A stretch of 64,000 nt of DNA from Pseudomonas sp. RIT288 (GTDB lineage: Bacteria > Pseudomonadota > Gammaproteobacteria > Pseudomonadales > Pseudomonadaceae): the NCBI RefSeq assembly GCF_000631985.1, contig NZ_JFYN01000001.1, positions 682,001-746,000 of the forward strand, written 5' to 3'. The notes beneath the pieces are model-generated. The model was given only the letters and a program-made list of their open reading frames with translations. It searched no databases and was not told the origin of the DNA. A program made the position numbers and the translations under genes. Positions 29,181 to 38,204 of this stretch are shown here, one piece after another (position 1 is the stretch's first letter; each line of letters begins with the position of its first letter).

Positions 29181-30488
29181 ATGCTGACTTTCCTTGGCTT
29201 CGCCATGGTCATCACGTTCATGTTCCTGATCATGACCAAGCGCCTGTCTGCGCTGATCGCCCTGATCATCATCCCGATCCTGTTCGCCCTGTTCGGTGGT
29301 TTCGCGCCGAAGATCGGCCCGATGATGCTCGAAGGTATTACCAAGCTTGCGCCGACCGGCGTGATGCTGATGTTCGCCATTCTGTACTTCGCCCTGATGA
29401 TCGACTCCGGCCTGTTCGACCCGGCCGTGCGCAAGATCCTCAAACTGGTCAAGGGCGACCCGTTGAAAGTTTCGGTCGGTACCGCCGTGCTGGCGCTCGT
29501 CGTTTCCCTTGATGGTGACGGCGCGACCACTTACATGATCTGCGTGGCCGCCATGCTGCCGCTGTACAGCCGCATCGGCATGAGCCCGCGGATCATGGCC
29601 GGTCTGATCATCCTCGCCGGCGGCGTGATGAACATGACCCCGTGGGGCGGCCCGACTGCCCGTGCCGCCAGTGCGCTGCATGTCGACCCGTCGGACATCT
29701 TCGTGCCGATGATCCCGGCGATGGCCGCCGGTGTGGTGGCGATCCTGATCATTGCCTACTTCTACGGCAAACGTGAGCGTGCGCGTCTGGGCGAGCTGCA
29801 CCTGATCGGCGACGAAATCGATCACAGCGAAATCAGCGTCTCGCAGTTCCCCGATGCACGCCGTCCGAAGCTGATCTGGTTCAACGGCCTGCTGACCCTG
29901 GCGCTGATGTGCACCCTGATCGCCGGCCTGCTGCCGCTGCCGGTGCTGTTCATGGTGGCGTTCAGTATCGCGATGATCGTCAACTACCCGTGCCTGCAAA
30001 TGCAGAAGGACCGCGTTGCGGCCCACGCCGGCAGCGTGCTGTCGGTGGTCAGTCTGATTTTCGCTGCGGGTATCTTCACCGGTATCCTGTCCGGAACCGG
30101 CATGGTCGACGCCATGTCGAAAAGTCTGCTGGCAGTGATTCCGGACTTCCTCGGCCCGTACCTGGCGGTGATCACGGCGCTGGTGAGCATGCCGTTCACG
30201 TTCTTCATGTCGAACGACGCGTTCTATTACGGCGTGTTGCCGGTGCTCTCCGAAGCGGCCAGCCATTACGGCATCACCGCGGTGGAAATGGCCCGTGCCT
30301 CGATCGTCGGTCAGCCCGTCCACTTGCTCAGCCCGCTGGTGCCGTCGACGTACCTGCTGGTGGCGCTGGCCGGTATCGAGTTCGGTGACCACCAGCGTTT
30401 CACTCTGAAGTGGGCAGTGCTGGTCTGCCTGTGCATACTGGTGGCCGCCTTGCTGCTGGGGACTTTCCCGCTGTTCAGCACGTTGTAA
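29181..30488 (+). CDS. citA: CitMHS-family citrate:H+/metal symporter
   Basis: A 435-residue carrier with about 12 membrane segments. CitMHS features are the start MLTFLGFAMVITFMFLIMTKRLSALIALI, DGDGATTYMICVAAMLPLY, GGVMNMTPWGGPTARAAS and FFMSNDAFYYGVLPVL. It takes up citrate complexed with a divalent metal. GGAG lies about 8 bases before the ATG. P. aeruginosa carries a homologous citrate transporter gene in the neighbourhood of the same right-hand cluster. Confidence 0.9.
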   Translation: MLTFLGFAMVITFMFLIMTKRLSALIALIIIPILFALFGGFAPKIGPMMLEGITKLAPTGVMLMFAILYFALMIDSGLFDPAVRKILKLVKGDPLKVSVGTAVLALVVSLDGDGATTYMICVAAMLPLYSRIGMSPRIMAGLIILAGGVMNMTPWGGPTARAASALHVDPSDIFVPMIPAMAAGVVAILIIAYFYGKRERARLGELHLIGDEIDHSEISVSQFPDARRPKLIWFNGLLTLALMCTLIAGLLPLPVLFMVAFSIAMIVNYPCLQMQKDRVAAHAGSVLSVVSLIFAAGIFTGILSGTGMVDAMSKSLLAVIPDFLGPYLAVITALVSMPFTFFMSNDAFYYGVLPVLSEAASHYGITAVEMARASIVGQPVHLLSPLVPSTYLLVALAGIEFGDHQRFTLKWAVLVCLCILVAALLLGTFPLFSTL

Positions 30489-30506
30489 CGGCATTCACTC
30501 ACCATG

Positions 30507-30527
30507 ACGCCAGCTGCTTGCTGGCGT
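30507..30527 (+). terminator. Possible terminator after citA
   Basis: An 8-base-pair stem ACGCCAGC/GCTGGCGT with a 5-base loop, 18 bases after the citA stop. It is followed by TCTGGTTTAA, a weak T-tract, so termination may be partial before the next gene. Confidence 0.45.
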
Positions 30528-30558
30528 TCTGGTTTAACACTCGCTCAAAGGAATACAC

Positions 30559-31326
30559 ATGGATTGGCTGACCAACCCCGAAATCTGGGTTGCCTTCTTT
30601 ACCCTGACTGCCCTGGAAATCGTTCTGGGCATCGATAACATCATCATGATTTCGATCCTGGTCAGCCGCATGCCCAAGCACATGCAGCAGCGCACGCGGA
30701 TCTTCGGCCTGGGTCTGGCGATGATCACGCGGATCCTGTTGCTGCTGTCGATCACCTGGGTCATGCGCCTCACCGCTGACCTGTTCGTGGTGTTCGGCCA
30801 AGGCATCTCCGGTCGCGACCTGATCCTGTTCTTCGGTGGCCTGTTCCTGCTGTGGAAGAGCTCGCAGGAGATGTACCACGCGCTCGAAGGCGAAGACGAA
30901 ACAGGCGACGAGCCTTCGGGCAAGGGCGGCAACTTCCTCTACACCATCATCCAGATCGCGATCATCGACATCGTGTTCTCGCTGGACTCGGTGATCACCG
31001 CCGTCGGCATGGTCTCCCATGTGCCGGTGATGGTCGCGGCAATCGTCGTCGCCGTACTGGTGATGATGGCGGCCTCGGGCAAGATCAGCGAGTTCATCGA
31101 CAAGCACCCGTCGCTGAAGATGCTGGCGCTGTCGTTCCTGCTGGTGGTCGGTACCGTACTGATCGCCGAGTCGTTCGACGTGCATGTGCCGAAAGGCTAC
31201 GTCTATTTCGCCATGGCGTTCTCGCTGGCGGTTGAGGCGATCAACATCAAACTGCGCGGCGCGATGGCCAGGAAGAAGCAGCAGCAAGATCCGGTGAAAC
31301 TGCGCAAGGACGTGCCGGGGCAGTAA
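30559..31326 (+). CDS. TerC/YgdQ-family integral membrane protein
   Basis: A 255-residue TerC-like protein with about seven membrane segments. The two conserved acidic motifs are EIVLGIDNIIMISI and IDIVFSLDSVITAVGM. Relatives are implicated in manganese export and in metallating exported enzymes. A charged loop (about 110-130) and a basic C-terminal tail are visible. AAGGAA precedes the start. Its role here is not deducible beyond metal-ion handling. Confidence 0.85.
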   Translation: MDWLTNPEIWVAFFTLTALEIVLGIDNIIMISILVSRMPKHMQQRTRIFGLGLAMITRILLLLSITWVMRLTADLFVVFGQGISGRDLILFFGGLFLLWKSSQEMYHALEGEDETGDEPSGKGGNFLYTIIQIAIIDIVFSLDSVITAVGMVSHVPVMVAAIVVAVLVMMAASGKISEFIDKHPSLKMLALSFLLVVGTVLIAESFDVHVPKGYVYFAMAFSLAVEAINIKLRGAMARKKQQQDPVKLRKDVPGQ

Positions 31327-31354
31327 CCCGGTAGTCCTGAATCACGCAACACCC

Positions 31355-31446
31355 CTGTGGGAGCGAGCCTGCTCGCGAAGACGGAGTGTCAGTCGACAAC
31401 AATGTTGGCTGATCCGCCGCTTTCGCGAGCAGGCTCGCTCCCACAG
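31355..31446. repeat. REPIN, family A, long spacer (first of two in tandem)
   Basis: Inverted copies of GTGGGAGCGAGCCTGCTCGC separated by about 43 bases. The spacer core GTCAGTCGACAACAATGTTG recurs in altered form in the next copy and in the copy at 34985. Confidence 0.95.
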
Positions 31447-31486
31447 TTGTTTAGGGCTGCTGAACAATCCGGGGCAGCCGCAATAC

Positions 31487-31579
31487 CTGTAGGAGTGAGC
31501 CTGCTCGCGATCGCCGGTCCGTCAGTCGGCAACGATGTTGAAGCTGATGGCCCTATCGCGAGCAGGCTCGCTCCTACAG
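31487..31579. repeat. REPIN, family A, long spacer (second of two in tandem)
   Basis: Inverted copies of the family A unit in variant form (GTAGGAGTGAGCCTGCTCGC) about 40 bases after the previous REPIN. Its spacer contains GTCAGTCGGCAACGATGTTG, related to the neighbour's. The rest of the 442-base gap between the TerC and Na/Pi genes shows no open frame. Confidence 0.93.
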
Positions 31580-31768
31580 GGGATCATGTTGATTTCAGAT
31601 GAGGTGGATGACCCTGGTTTCATGACACTTTTGTTTCAATCCGCACTTTAGCTGTGCAATGCTGGCGCCCAGTCCGTTAGCCAACTACAGCTTAAGTATC
31701 AAAAACGTAGAAACCGCGCGGTACCGTCAACTTGCCCCTTTGGGGCGCTGCTACTACAGGGGGTCTGC

Positions 31769-33427
31769 ATGCTCACCCTGCTCAATTTGCTTTCTGCCGT
31801 GGCCCTGCTGATCTGGGGCACGCACATCGTCCGAACCGGCATCCTGCGGGTGTACGGCACCAATCTGCGCCATGTGATCGGCCAGAACATGTCCAGGCGC
31901 TGGCTCGCGTTCGTCGCCGGTATCGTCGTGACCGCGATGGTGCAGAGCAGCAACGCCACGGCCATGCTCGTCACCTCCTTCGTCGGTCAGGGCCTGATGG
32001 CGCTGACCCCGGCGCTGGCGACCATGCTTGGCGCCGACGTCGGTACCGCGCTGATGGCGCGGGTGCTGACCTTTGACCTGTCGTGGCTGTCGCCGCTGCT
32101 GATTTTTCTCGGGGTGATTTTCTTTCTCTCGCGCAAACAGACGCGGCTCGGGCAAATGGGCCGGGTCAGCATCGGTCTGGGGCTGATCATTCTCGCGCTG
32201 CAACTGATTGTCGAGGCCGCAGCGCCGATCACCCACGCTCAGGGTGTGAAGGTGATCTTTGCTTCGCTGACCGGCGACATCCTCCTCGACGCCTTGGTCG
32301 GCGCGCTGTTCGCGATGATTTCCTACTCCAGCCTCGCCGCCGTGCTGCTCACGGCAACGCTGGCCGGCGCGGCGGTGATCAGCCTGCCGGTGGCGATCGG
32401 TCTGGTGATCGGCGCCAACATCGGCAGCGGCGTGCTGGCGTTCATGAGCACCAGCATGCAGAACGCCGCCGGGCGGCAAGTGGCGCTGGGCAGTCTGTTG
32501 TACAAACTGATCGGCCTGCTGCTGATCATCCCGGTGCTCGATCCGCTGGTGCACTGGATGGACGGCCTGGATTTCAGCCCGCAGGAAATGGTCATCGGTT
32601 TCCACTTGCTCTACAACACCGCGCGTTGCCTGATTCTGCTGCCCAGCGTCGCGCCGATGGCACGCCTGTGTGCCTGGCTGCTGCCGGAGCGACCGGAGGT
32701 CAACGGCACCGCCAAGCCGCGGCATCTCGATGCGACAGCGCTGGTCACCCCGAGCCTGGCGCTGGCCAACTCGGCCCGCGAGACCTTGCGCATGGGCGAC
32801 CTGATCGACAACATGCTCGACGCGATGCTCGATGTGCTGCGCGGCAAGCAGACCGCCATCACCCAGGAAATGCGCCGCCTGACCGATGACGTCGAAGCGC
32901 TGTACAGCGCGATCAAACTGTATCTGGCGCAAATGCCCCGTGAGGATCTCGGCGAGCAGGACAGTCGGCGCTGGGCTGAGACCATCGAGCTGGCGATCAA
33001 CCTGAAGCTGGCCAGCGACCTGATCGAACGCATGCTGCGCAAAGTGCAGCAGCAGAAAACTTCGCAGCGTCGCTCCTTTTCCGAAGAAGGTCTGGAGGAT
33101 CTGGCCGGTCTGCATCAGCAACTGATCGCCAACCTGCGCCTGGGCCTGTCAGTGTTCCTCAGCGGTGACAAGGAAAGCGCCCGTCAGCTGTTGCGCGAGA
33201 AACGTCGCTTTCGCGCGCAGGAACGGCGTCTGGCCCATGCCCATGTCAGCCGTTTGCAACGTAAGATCGTGCAGAGTCTGGAAACCAGTTCGCTGCATCT
33301 GGAGCTGATTGCGGATATGAAGCGCTTGAATTCGCTGTTTTGCAGCAGTGCTTACGTGGTGCTGGAAACGGCGGATACCGGGGCGCTGGAGGCGGATGAT
33401 ATTGCCGACATTACGCATTCGCCTTGA
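31769..33427 (+). CDS. Na+/phosphate cotransporter family protein with PhoU-like tail
   Basis: A 552-residue protein of the NptA/YjbB family. The N-terminal half (about 1-300) has two inverted Na/Pi repeats, seen as VTAMVQSSNATAMLVTSF and ISYSSLAAVLLTATL (QSS-like motifs), within about eight membrane segments. The C-terminal 230 residues are charged and helical, like PhoU, and probably regulate transport. A small GCCCC/GGGGC hairpin (31734-31746) lies in the leader. Phosphate export or import are both possible. Confidence 0.88.
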   Translation: MLTLLNLLSAVALLIWGTHIVRTGILRVYGTNLRHVIGQNMSRRWLAFVAGIVVTAMVQSSNATAMLVTSFVGQGLMALTPALATMLGADVGTALMARVLTFDLSWLSPLLIFLGVIFFLSRKQTRLGQMGRVSIGLGLIILALQLIVEAAAPITHAQGVKVIFASLTGDILLDALVGALFAMISYSSLAAVLLTATLAGAAVISLPVAIGLVIGANIGSGVLAFMSTSMQNAAGRQVALGSLLYKLIGLLLIIPVLDPLVHWMDGLDFSPQEMVIGFHLLYNTARCLILLPSVAPMARLCAWLLPERPEVNGTAKPRHLDATALVTPSLALANSARETLRMGDLIDNMLDAMLDVLRGKQTAITQEMRRLTDDVEALYSAIKLYLAQMPREDLGEQDSRRWAETIELAINLKLASDLIERMLRKVQQQKTSQRRSFSEEGLEDLAGLHQQLIANLRLGLSVFLSGDKESARQLLREKRRFRAQERRLAHAHVSRLQRKIVQSLETSSLHLELIADMKRLNSLFCSSAYVVLETADTGALEADDIADITHSP

Positions 33428-33475
33428 ACGTCTGCGGCTGGGCTTAGTCAGTAACATTGATTCAGCCGCAAGATA

Positions 33476-33539
33476 TTCGCGAGCAGGCTCGCTCCCACAG
33501 GGAATGAATTTCAAGGTGGGAGCGAGCCTGCTCGCGAAA
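33476..33539. repeat. REPIN, family A, short spacer
   Basis: Inverted family A copies with only about 16 bases between them, located between the Na/Pi and M16 peptidase genes, both on the plus strand. Confidence 0.95.
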
Positions 33540-33590
33540 GCGGCCTGAATAGCGACACGGATCTCCAAATCAGCCGTACGGAAGCCTGTT

Positions 33591-34982
33591 ATGCGTTGCC
33601 TGTTGTTCGCCTGTCTGTTGCTTGGCTCTCTGCCCGCCTTCGCCGTTGATCGCTTTCAGGTCGAAGGCTACGCGTTGCCCAATGGTTTGCAGCTGTTGCT
33701 CAAGCCCGGCACCGAGCGCGGGCATGTGGCGATTCGTCTGGTGGTCGGCGTCGGTCTCGACGATTTCGACTGCGATGAAAAAGAGCTGCCGCACCTGCTC
33801 GAACACCTGCTGTTCAGTGGTGTCGATGCCACCGGCGAAGGCGGCCTCGAGGAGCGCATGCAGGCGCTGGGTGGCGAGTGGAACGCGTTCACCAGCAACG
33901 CCGACACCACGTTCGTCATCGAAGCCCCGGCGAAGAACCAGCGCAAGGTTCTCGACCTGTTACTCGACCTGCTGACCCAGACCCGCATCGACGACAACGC
34001 GATCAACGCCGCGAAACGTGTGGTCGAGCGCGAAGACGGCGGCCATTACACGCGCCTGCAACGCTTTCTCGACCGTCAGGATCTGGGCCACACCGCGAGC
34101 AATCAACTGGCCGTGGAGTTGGGCCTGAAATGCCCGCAACGGGCCGAGGTCGGTCATCTGACCCAGAAGCAACTGGAGAAGGTGCGCAAGACCTGGTACG
34201 CGCCGAACAACATGACCCTGATCGTCGTCGGCGAGCTCGACAAACTGCTGCCGGCCTATCTGGAACGCACCTGGGGCACGCTCGAAGCGGTGGATCCTGC
34301 CCAGCACCGTGAGCTGCCGGACATCCGCACCAGCGCCGCCCATGAACGCACCCTCACCCGCAGCTTCATCGGCGACAGCGCCAAGTTGCACTGGCTGGTG
34401 CCGGAGCCGATGCTCGACGATCAGTACGACGAGACCTTCGACATCCTCAAGGACTACCTCGACTGGGCGCTGTACCGGCAGATCCGCCTCAACCATGGCT
34501 TGTCCTACGGGCCGTGGGCCGAACGTGAAGTGTTTGGCGGAGTCGGTTTCATGAGTCTCAATGCCGACGTCGATCGCGATGACATCGACGAAGCCCGGCA
34601 AGTGCTGGAAGACCTCAAGGCCGACCTGCTGAAAAACGGCCTCGACCCGGACACCTTCGCCCGAATCAAACAAGCCGCCATCGCCCACCAGGCCTGGGCC
34701 GTGCAGGGCAACAGCGCGATGGCCGACTATTACTGGAGCGCGCTGGGCGACTACGAGGACGGGCGCTTTGCCAACCCAGCCCGCGAGCTGCAAGGCGTGA
34801 CCCTGGAAACGGCGAACAAGGCCATGCGCGAGTTGTTGTTGCAGCCGGGGTATCTGCGGATCGAGAAACCGTTGCTCAGTGATGATCAGGTGTTGTGGCT
34901 GATTGCCGGTGGTCTCGGGGTTCTGCTGTTGATCTTGATCGGCTGGCGTCTGCATCACCGCCGAAAACCCGCCGAACACTGA
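33591..34982 (+). CDS. Membrane-tethered M16-family zinc peptidase
   Basis: A 463-residue M16 (insulinase/pitrilysin) protein. A signal peptide (about 1-18, AFA cleavage) is followed by the inverted zinc motif HLLEH (His68, Glu71, His72) and a third ligand at Glu148 in VEREDGG, 76 residues on as expected. A second M16 half is present (about 210-400) without the zinc motif. A single membrane helix with basic end (residues about 433-458) would leave the enzyme in the periplasm anchored at its C-terminus. Substrate unknown. Confidence 0.85.
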   Translation: MRCLLFACLLLGSLPAFAVDRFQVEGYALPNGLQLLLKPGTERGHVAIRLVVGVGLDDFDCDEKELPHLLEHLLFSGVDATGEGGLEERMQALGGEWNAFTSNADTTFVIEAPAKNQRKVLDLLLDLLTQTRIDDNAINAAKRVVEREDGGHYTRLQRFLDRQDLGHTASNQLAVELGLKCPQRAEVGHLTQKQLEKVRKTWYAPNNMTLIVVGELDKLLPAYLERTWGTLEAVDPAQHRELPDIRTSAAHERTLTRSFIGDSAKLHWLVPEPMLDDQYDETFDILKDYLDWALYRQIRLNHGLSYGPWAEREVFGGVGFMSLNADVDRDDIDEARQVLEDLKADLLKNGLDPDTFARIKQAAIAHQAWAVQGNSAMADYYWSALGDYEDGRFANPARELQGVTLETANKAMRELLLQPGYLRIEKPLLSDDQVLWLIAGGLGVLLLILIGWRLHHRRKPAEH

Positions 34983-34984
34983 CC

Positions 34985-35075
34985 CTGTGGGAGCGAGCCT
35001 GCTCGCGAAGGCGTCGTGTCAGTTGATGCAATGTTGTATGACCCACCGCATTCGCGAGCAGGCTCGCTCCCACAG
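34985..35075. repeat. REPIN, family A, long spacer
   Basis: Inverted family A copies three bases after the M16 peptidase stop codon. The spacer includes GTCAGTTGATGCAATGTTG, related to those of the two REPINs at 31.4 kb. Confidence 0.95.
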
Positions 35076-35110
35076 GGGGCTGCGTGATTTTACTGACCGG
35101 GAGCCTCGCC

Positions 35111-35148
35111 ACCTCGCCCGGCGGGCGGTACTCTGTCGAGGTTTTTTC
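35111..35148 (+). terminator. Possible terminator upstream of the DUF5924 gene
   Basis: ACCTCG and CGAGGT pair around a GC-rich 20-base loop that can itself fold (CCCGGCGGG), followed by a run of six T. It ends only about 25 bases before the next ATG, so it either ends the M16 transcript or acts as a leader attenuator. Confidence 0.45.
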
Positions 35149-35171
35149 CTATTCAGTCGTGAACCGCCACC

Positions 35172-36200
35172 ATGCAGAAAATCCCCCTCCTGATCCAGCG
35201 CATTCTCGAACTGATGAAGCGCTATCCCGGGGTCATTGCGCTTGGCGGTTTCATCTCCGGGGTCGGCAGCTTCATTCTGGTCGATCGTCAGCAGGGGCTG
35301 GCGAGCTGGATCACCGTCATCATGCTGCTCAGCTGGATCTGGCTGATGCTGGAAAACACCCTGACCGGGCTGTTCACGCGCATCTTCAAGCGGGAAATTC
35401 CCCAGCCGCTGCTGCGTTACGCGACGCAGATGATCCATCAGGAGAGCCTGTTTTTCGTCCTGCCGTTCTTCTTCATCACCACCACCTGGAACAGCGGCCA
35501 ACTGATCTTCACCGGCCTGCTGTGCATCGCCGCGCTGATCTCGATTGTCGACCCGCTCTATTACAAATGGCTGGCGCCGCGGCGCTGGGCGTTTCTCGCG
35601 TTGCACACCCTGACCCTGTTCGCCGCCCTGCTCACTGCGCTGCCGGTGATCATGCACCTGACCACCGCGCAGAGTTTCAAATGGGCGCTGGGCACGGCGG
35701 TGGTGCTGTCGTTCCCGAGTCTGGCGTCGATCTTCCCGATCCGCACCGTGCGCAACGCGCTGGCCATTCTGTGCATCACCTTCGGCATCGGCGCGGTCGG
35801 CTGGACCCTGCGCTCGTGGGTGCCGCCGGCGACGCTGTGGATGACCGACGTGGCGATCAGCACTCAGTTGCAGGATCGCACCCCCGGCGCCAGCCTCGAC
35901 GAGGTCAGCGCCGAGCAGATCCGCAACGGCGGTCTCTACGCCTACACCGCGATCAATGCGCCGCGCGGGCTGGATGAGCGGATCTACCATGTGTGGCAGT
36001 TCGACGGCAAAGAGGTCGACCGCATCGCCCTCGATATCCATGGCGGGCGCAAGGAAGGCTACCGGGCGTGGACGCACAAGCAGAACTTCCCCGGCAACCC
36101 GGCAGGCAAGTGGCAGGTGCGGGTGCTGACTGAAGACGGTCAGGTGATCGGCGTACTGCGTTTCGAAGTGAAGGACAGCACAGCGATCAAAGAAAAGTAA
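35172..36200 (+). CDS. DUF5924/DUF2914 membrane protein
   Basis: A 342-residue protein. About eight hydrophobic segments (residues 15-225) form the DUF5924 part, and a soluble C-terminal DUF2914 domain follows (about 235-340) with IYHVWQFDGKEVDRIALDIHGG and GYRAWTHKQNFPGNPAGKW. The soluble domain is probably periplasmic. No function is established. It stands alone between REP elements and the MCE operon. Confidence 0.8.
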   Translation: MQKIPLLIQRILELMKRYPGVIALGGFISGVGSFILVDRQQGLASWITVIMLLSWIWLMLENTLTGLFTRIFKREIPQPLLRYATQMIHQESLFFVLPFFFITTTWNSGQLIFTGLLCIAALISIVDPLYYKWLAPRRWAFLALHTLTLFAALLTALPVIMHLTTAQSFKWALGTAVVLSFPSLASIFPIRTVRNALAILCITFGIGAVGWTLRSWVPPATLWMTDVAISTQLQDRTPGASLDEVSAEQIRNGGLYAYTAINAPRGLDERIYHVWQFDGKEVDRIALDIHGGRKEGYRAWTHKQNFPGNPAGKWQVRVLTEDGQVIGVLRFEVKDSTAIKEK

Positions 36201-36210
36201 TCCGGTTCGT

Positions 36211-36236
36211 GCTATTACGTTAGTTCGCTTAATAGC
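36211..36236. promoter_or_regulatory. Inverted repeat ahead of the MCE operon
   Basis: GCTATTA and TAATAGC, separated by 12 bases, sit in the 54-base gap just before the STAS-permease gene. The AT-rich arms and position suit a regulator site or promoter element; nothing identifies the factor. Confidence 0.35.
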
Positions 36237-36254
36237 CGAACAAGCACGGAGCTT

Positions 36255-37403
36255 ATGATCAGCAGCTCAATGAGCGGTAATGCCCAGTTGGACACGTCAA
36301 TCAGCCCTGCCCGCCTGCGGGTTTCCGGGGACTGGACGCTTGCCCATTACGCCGACCTCAAGCACCTGACCGACAAACTTACCGGCCAGTACGACGCCAA
36401 TACCGTGGTCGACCTCAACAGCCTCGGTGCGCTCGACACCGCGGGCGCTTCGTTGCTGGTGGAACTGCTCGGTTCCGAGCGCCTCGGCAAATCCGCCGAA
36501 CACCCCGACTGCACGATTTCCCAGGCTGATCGCGCGCTGCTGCAAACGGTGTATCGCTCGCTGAGCGACTTCTGTGTGCCGGTCAAGGAGCCGGAAGTCA
36601 GCGTCAGCGTGCAACTGCTGACCCGCATCGGGCGCGCCGTGGAAACGGTCTGGCAGGACACCCTGCAAGTGCTGGGTTTCATTGGCCTGATCCTCGAAAC
36701 CATCGCCCGCAGCCTGTTTCGCCCCAAGCGCTGGCGCATCACCCCCGTCGTCGCCCACATTGAACAGACCGGCCTCGACGCCGCGCCCATCGTGGCGCTG
36801 CTGACCTTTCTGGTCGGCGCGGTGGTGGCGTTTCTCGGCGCGACGGTGCTGGCCAGTTTCGGCGCGACGATCTTTACCGTGGACCTGGTGGGCTTCTCCT
36901 TCCTGCGTGAGTTCGGGGTGTTGCTCACGGCGATCCTGATGGCCGGCCGCACCGCCAGTGCTTTCACCGCGCAGATCGGTTCGATGAAGGCCAACGAAGA
37001 GATCGACGCGATCCGCACCCTCGGCCTCGATCCGATGGAGCTGCTGGTGGTGCCGCGGGTATTGGCGATGCTGGTGGCGCTGCCGATGCTGACGTTTCTG
37101 GCGATGCTCTGCGGGATCATCGGCGGCGGCGTGGTGTGCGCGGTGTCGCTGGGCATTTCGCCGGCGATGTTCCTCTCGCTGCTGCAGAGCGACATCGGCA
37201 TCCAGCACTTTCTGGTCGGCCTGGTGAAAGCGCCGGTCTTTGCTTTCCTGATCGCGACCATCGGTTGCCTGGAAGGCTTCAAGGTCAGCGGCAGCGCCGA
37301 ATCGGTCGGTGCGCACACCACGTCAGCCGTGGTGCAGTCGATTTTCGTGGTGATCGTGCTTGATGCGGTGGCTGCGCTGTTCTTCATGGAGATGGGCTGG
37401 TGA
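36255..37403 (+). CDS. MlaE-type ABC permease fused to an N-terminal STAS domain
   Basis: A 382-residue inner-membrane permease of the MCE lipid-transport class. Residues about 10-110 form a STAS domain (RLRVSGDWTLAHYADL; VVDLNSLGALDTAGASLLVELL), the equivalent of the separate MlaB protein in enterobacteria. The MlaE part follows with LTFLVGAVVAFLGATVL, GFSFLREFGVLLTAILMAGRT and the cytoplasmic coupling helix SMKANEEIDAIRTLGLDP. GGAG precedes the ATG. The stop overlaps the ATPase start (GTGA). Confidence 0.92.
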   Translation: MISSSMSGNAQLDTSISPARLRVSGDWTLAHYADLKHLTDKLTGQYDANTVVDLNSLGALDTAGASLLVELLGSERLGKSAEHPDCTISQADRALLQTVYRSLSDFCVPVKEPEVSVSVQLLTRIGRAVETVWQDTLQVLGFIGLILETIARSLFRPKRWRITPVVAHIEQTGLDAAPIVALLTFLVGAVVAFLGATVLASFGATIFTVDLVGFSFLREFGVLLTAILMAGRTASAFTAQIGSMKANEEIDAIRTLGLDPMELLVVPRVLAMLVALPMLTFLAMLCGIIGGGVVCAVSLGISPAMFLSLLQSDIGIQHFLVGLVKAPVFAFLIATIGCLEGFKVSGSAESVGAHTTSAVVQSIFVVIVLDAVAALFFMEMGW

Positions 37404-38203
37404 GTCGTCTACCCCGCGCGCCCTCGGAGGCGGTGATCGAAGTCCGTGGTCTGTGCAATCGCTTTGGCAGCCAGAGCGTGCACGAGAATCTTGATCTGGA
37501 TTTGTACAAAGGCGAAATCCTCGCCGTGGTCGGCGGCTCCGGCAGCGGTAAATCGGTGCTGCTGCGCAGCATTGTCGGGCTGCGCCGGCCCAGCGAAGGT
37601 AACGTGAAAGTCTTCGGCCAAAACCTGCCAAGCCTGTCGGAGCATGAGCGTTCGCTGGTCGAGCGGCGCTTTGGTGTGTTGTTCCAGAAAGGCGCGCTGT
37701 TCTCCTCGCTGACGGTGACCGAAAACGTCGCCCTGCCGCTGATCGAACACGCCGGCCTGAGCCGCAACGACGCCGAGCACCTGGCGGCGGTGAAGCTGGC
37801 GCTGGCCGGGCTGCCGCTGTCGGCGGCGGACAAATACCCGGCGTCGCTGTCCGGCGGCATGATCAAGCGCGCTGCGCTGGCCCGGGCCCTGGCGCTGGAT
37901 CCGGACATCCTGTTTCTCGACGAACCCACCGCCGGCCTCGATCCGATTGGCGCGGCGCAGTTCGATCAACTGATCCTGACCTTGCGCGATGCGCTGGGCC
38001 TGAGCGTGTTTCTGGTGACCCACGACCTCGACACGCTCTACACCATCACCGACCGTGTGGCGGTGCTGGCGCAGAAGAAGGTGCTGGTCGCCGGCCCGAT
38101 CGACGTGGTCTCGGAAACCGACGACGCGTGGATTCACGAATACTTCCACGGCCCGCGTGGCCGCTCGGCGCTGGACGCCGCCAAACTGCTCAACGAGGTC
38201 TGA
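37400..38203 (+). CDS. MlaF-type ABC transporter ATPase
   Basis: A 267-residue ATPase that powers the MCE lipid transporter. It has Walker A VVGGSGSGKSVLL, the signature LSGGMIKRAALARALA, Walker B ILFLDEPTAGLDP and the switch His in LVTHDLD. The start is GTG, overlapping the permease stop by 4 bases. The C-terminal tail (EYFHGPRGR) matches MlaF-type proteins that dock on their partner subunit. Confidence 0.95.
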   Translation: MSRLPRAPSEAVIEVRGLCNRFGSQSVHENLDLDLYKGEILAVVGGSGSGKSVLLRSIVGLRRPSEGNVKVFGQNLPSLSEHERSLVERRFGVLFQKGALFSSLTVTENVALPLIEHAGLSRNDAEHLAAVKLALAGLPLSAADKYPASLSGGMIKRAALARALALDPDILFLDEPTAGLDPIGAAQFDQLILTLRDALGLSVFLVTHDLDTLYTITDRVAVLAQKKVLVAGPIDVVSETDDAWIHEYFHGPRGRSALDAAKLLNEV

Positions 38204-38204
38204 C

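Noticed and set aside
29145..30494. A 449-codon minus-strand frame rich in His, Gln and Asp
   Set aside because: Antisense of the citrate transporter; the composition is the typical complement of hydrophobic codons.
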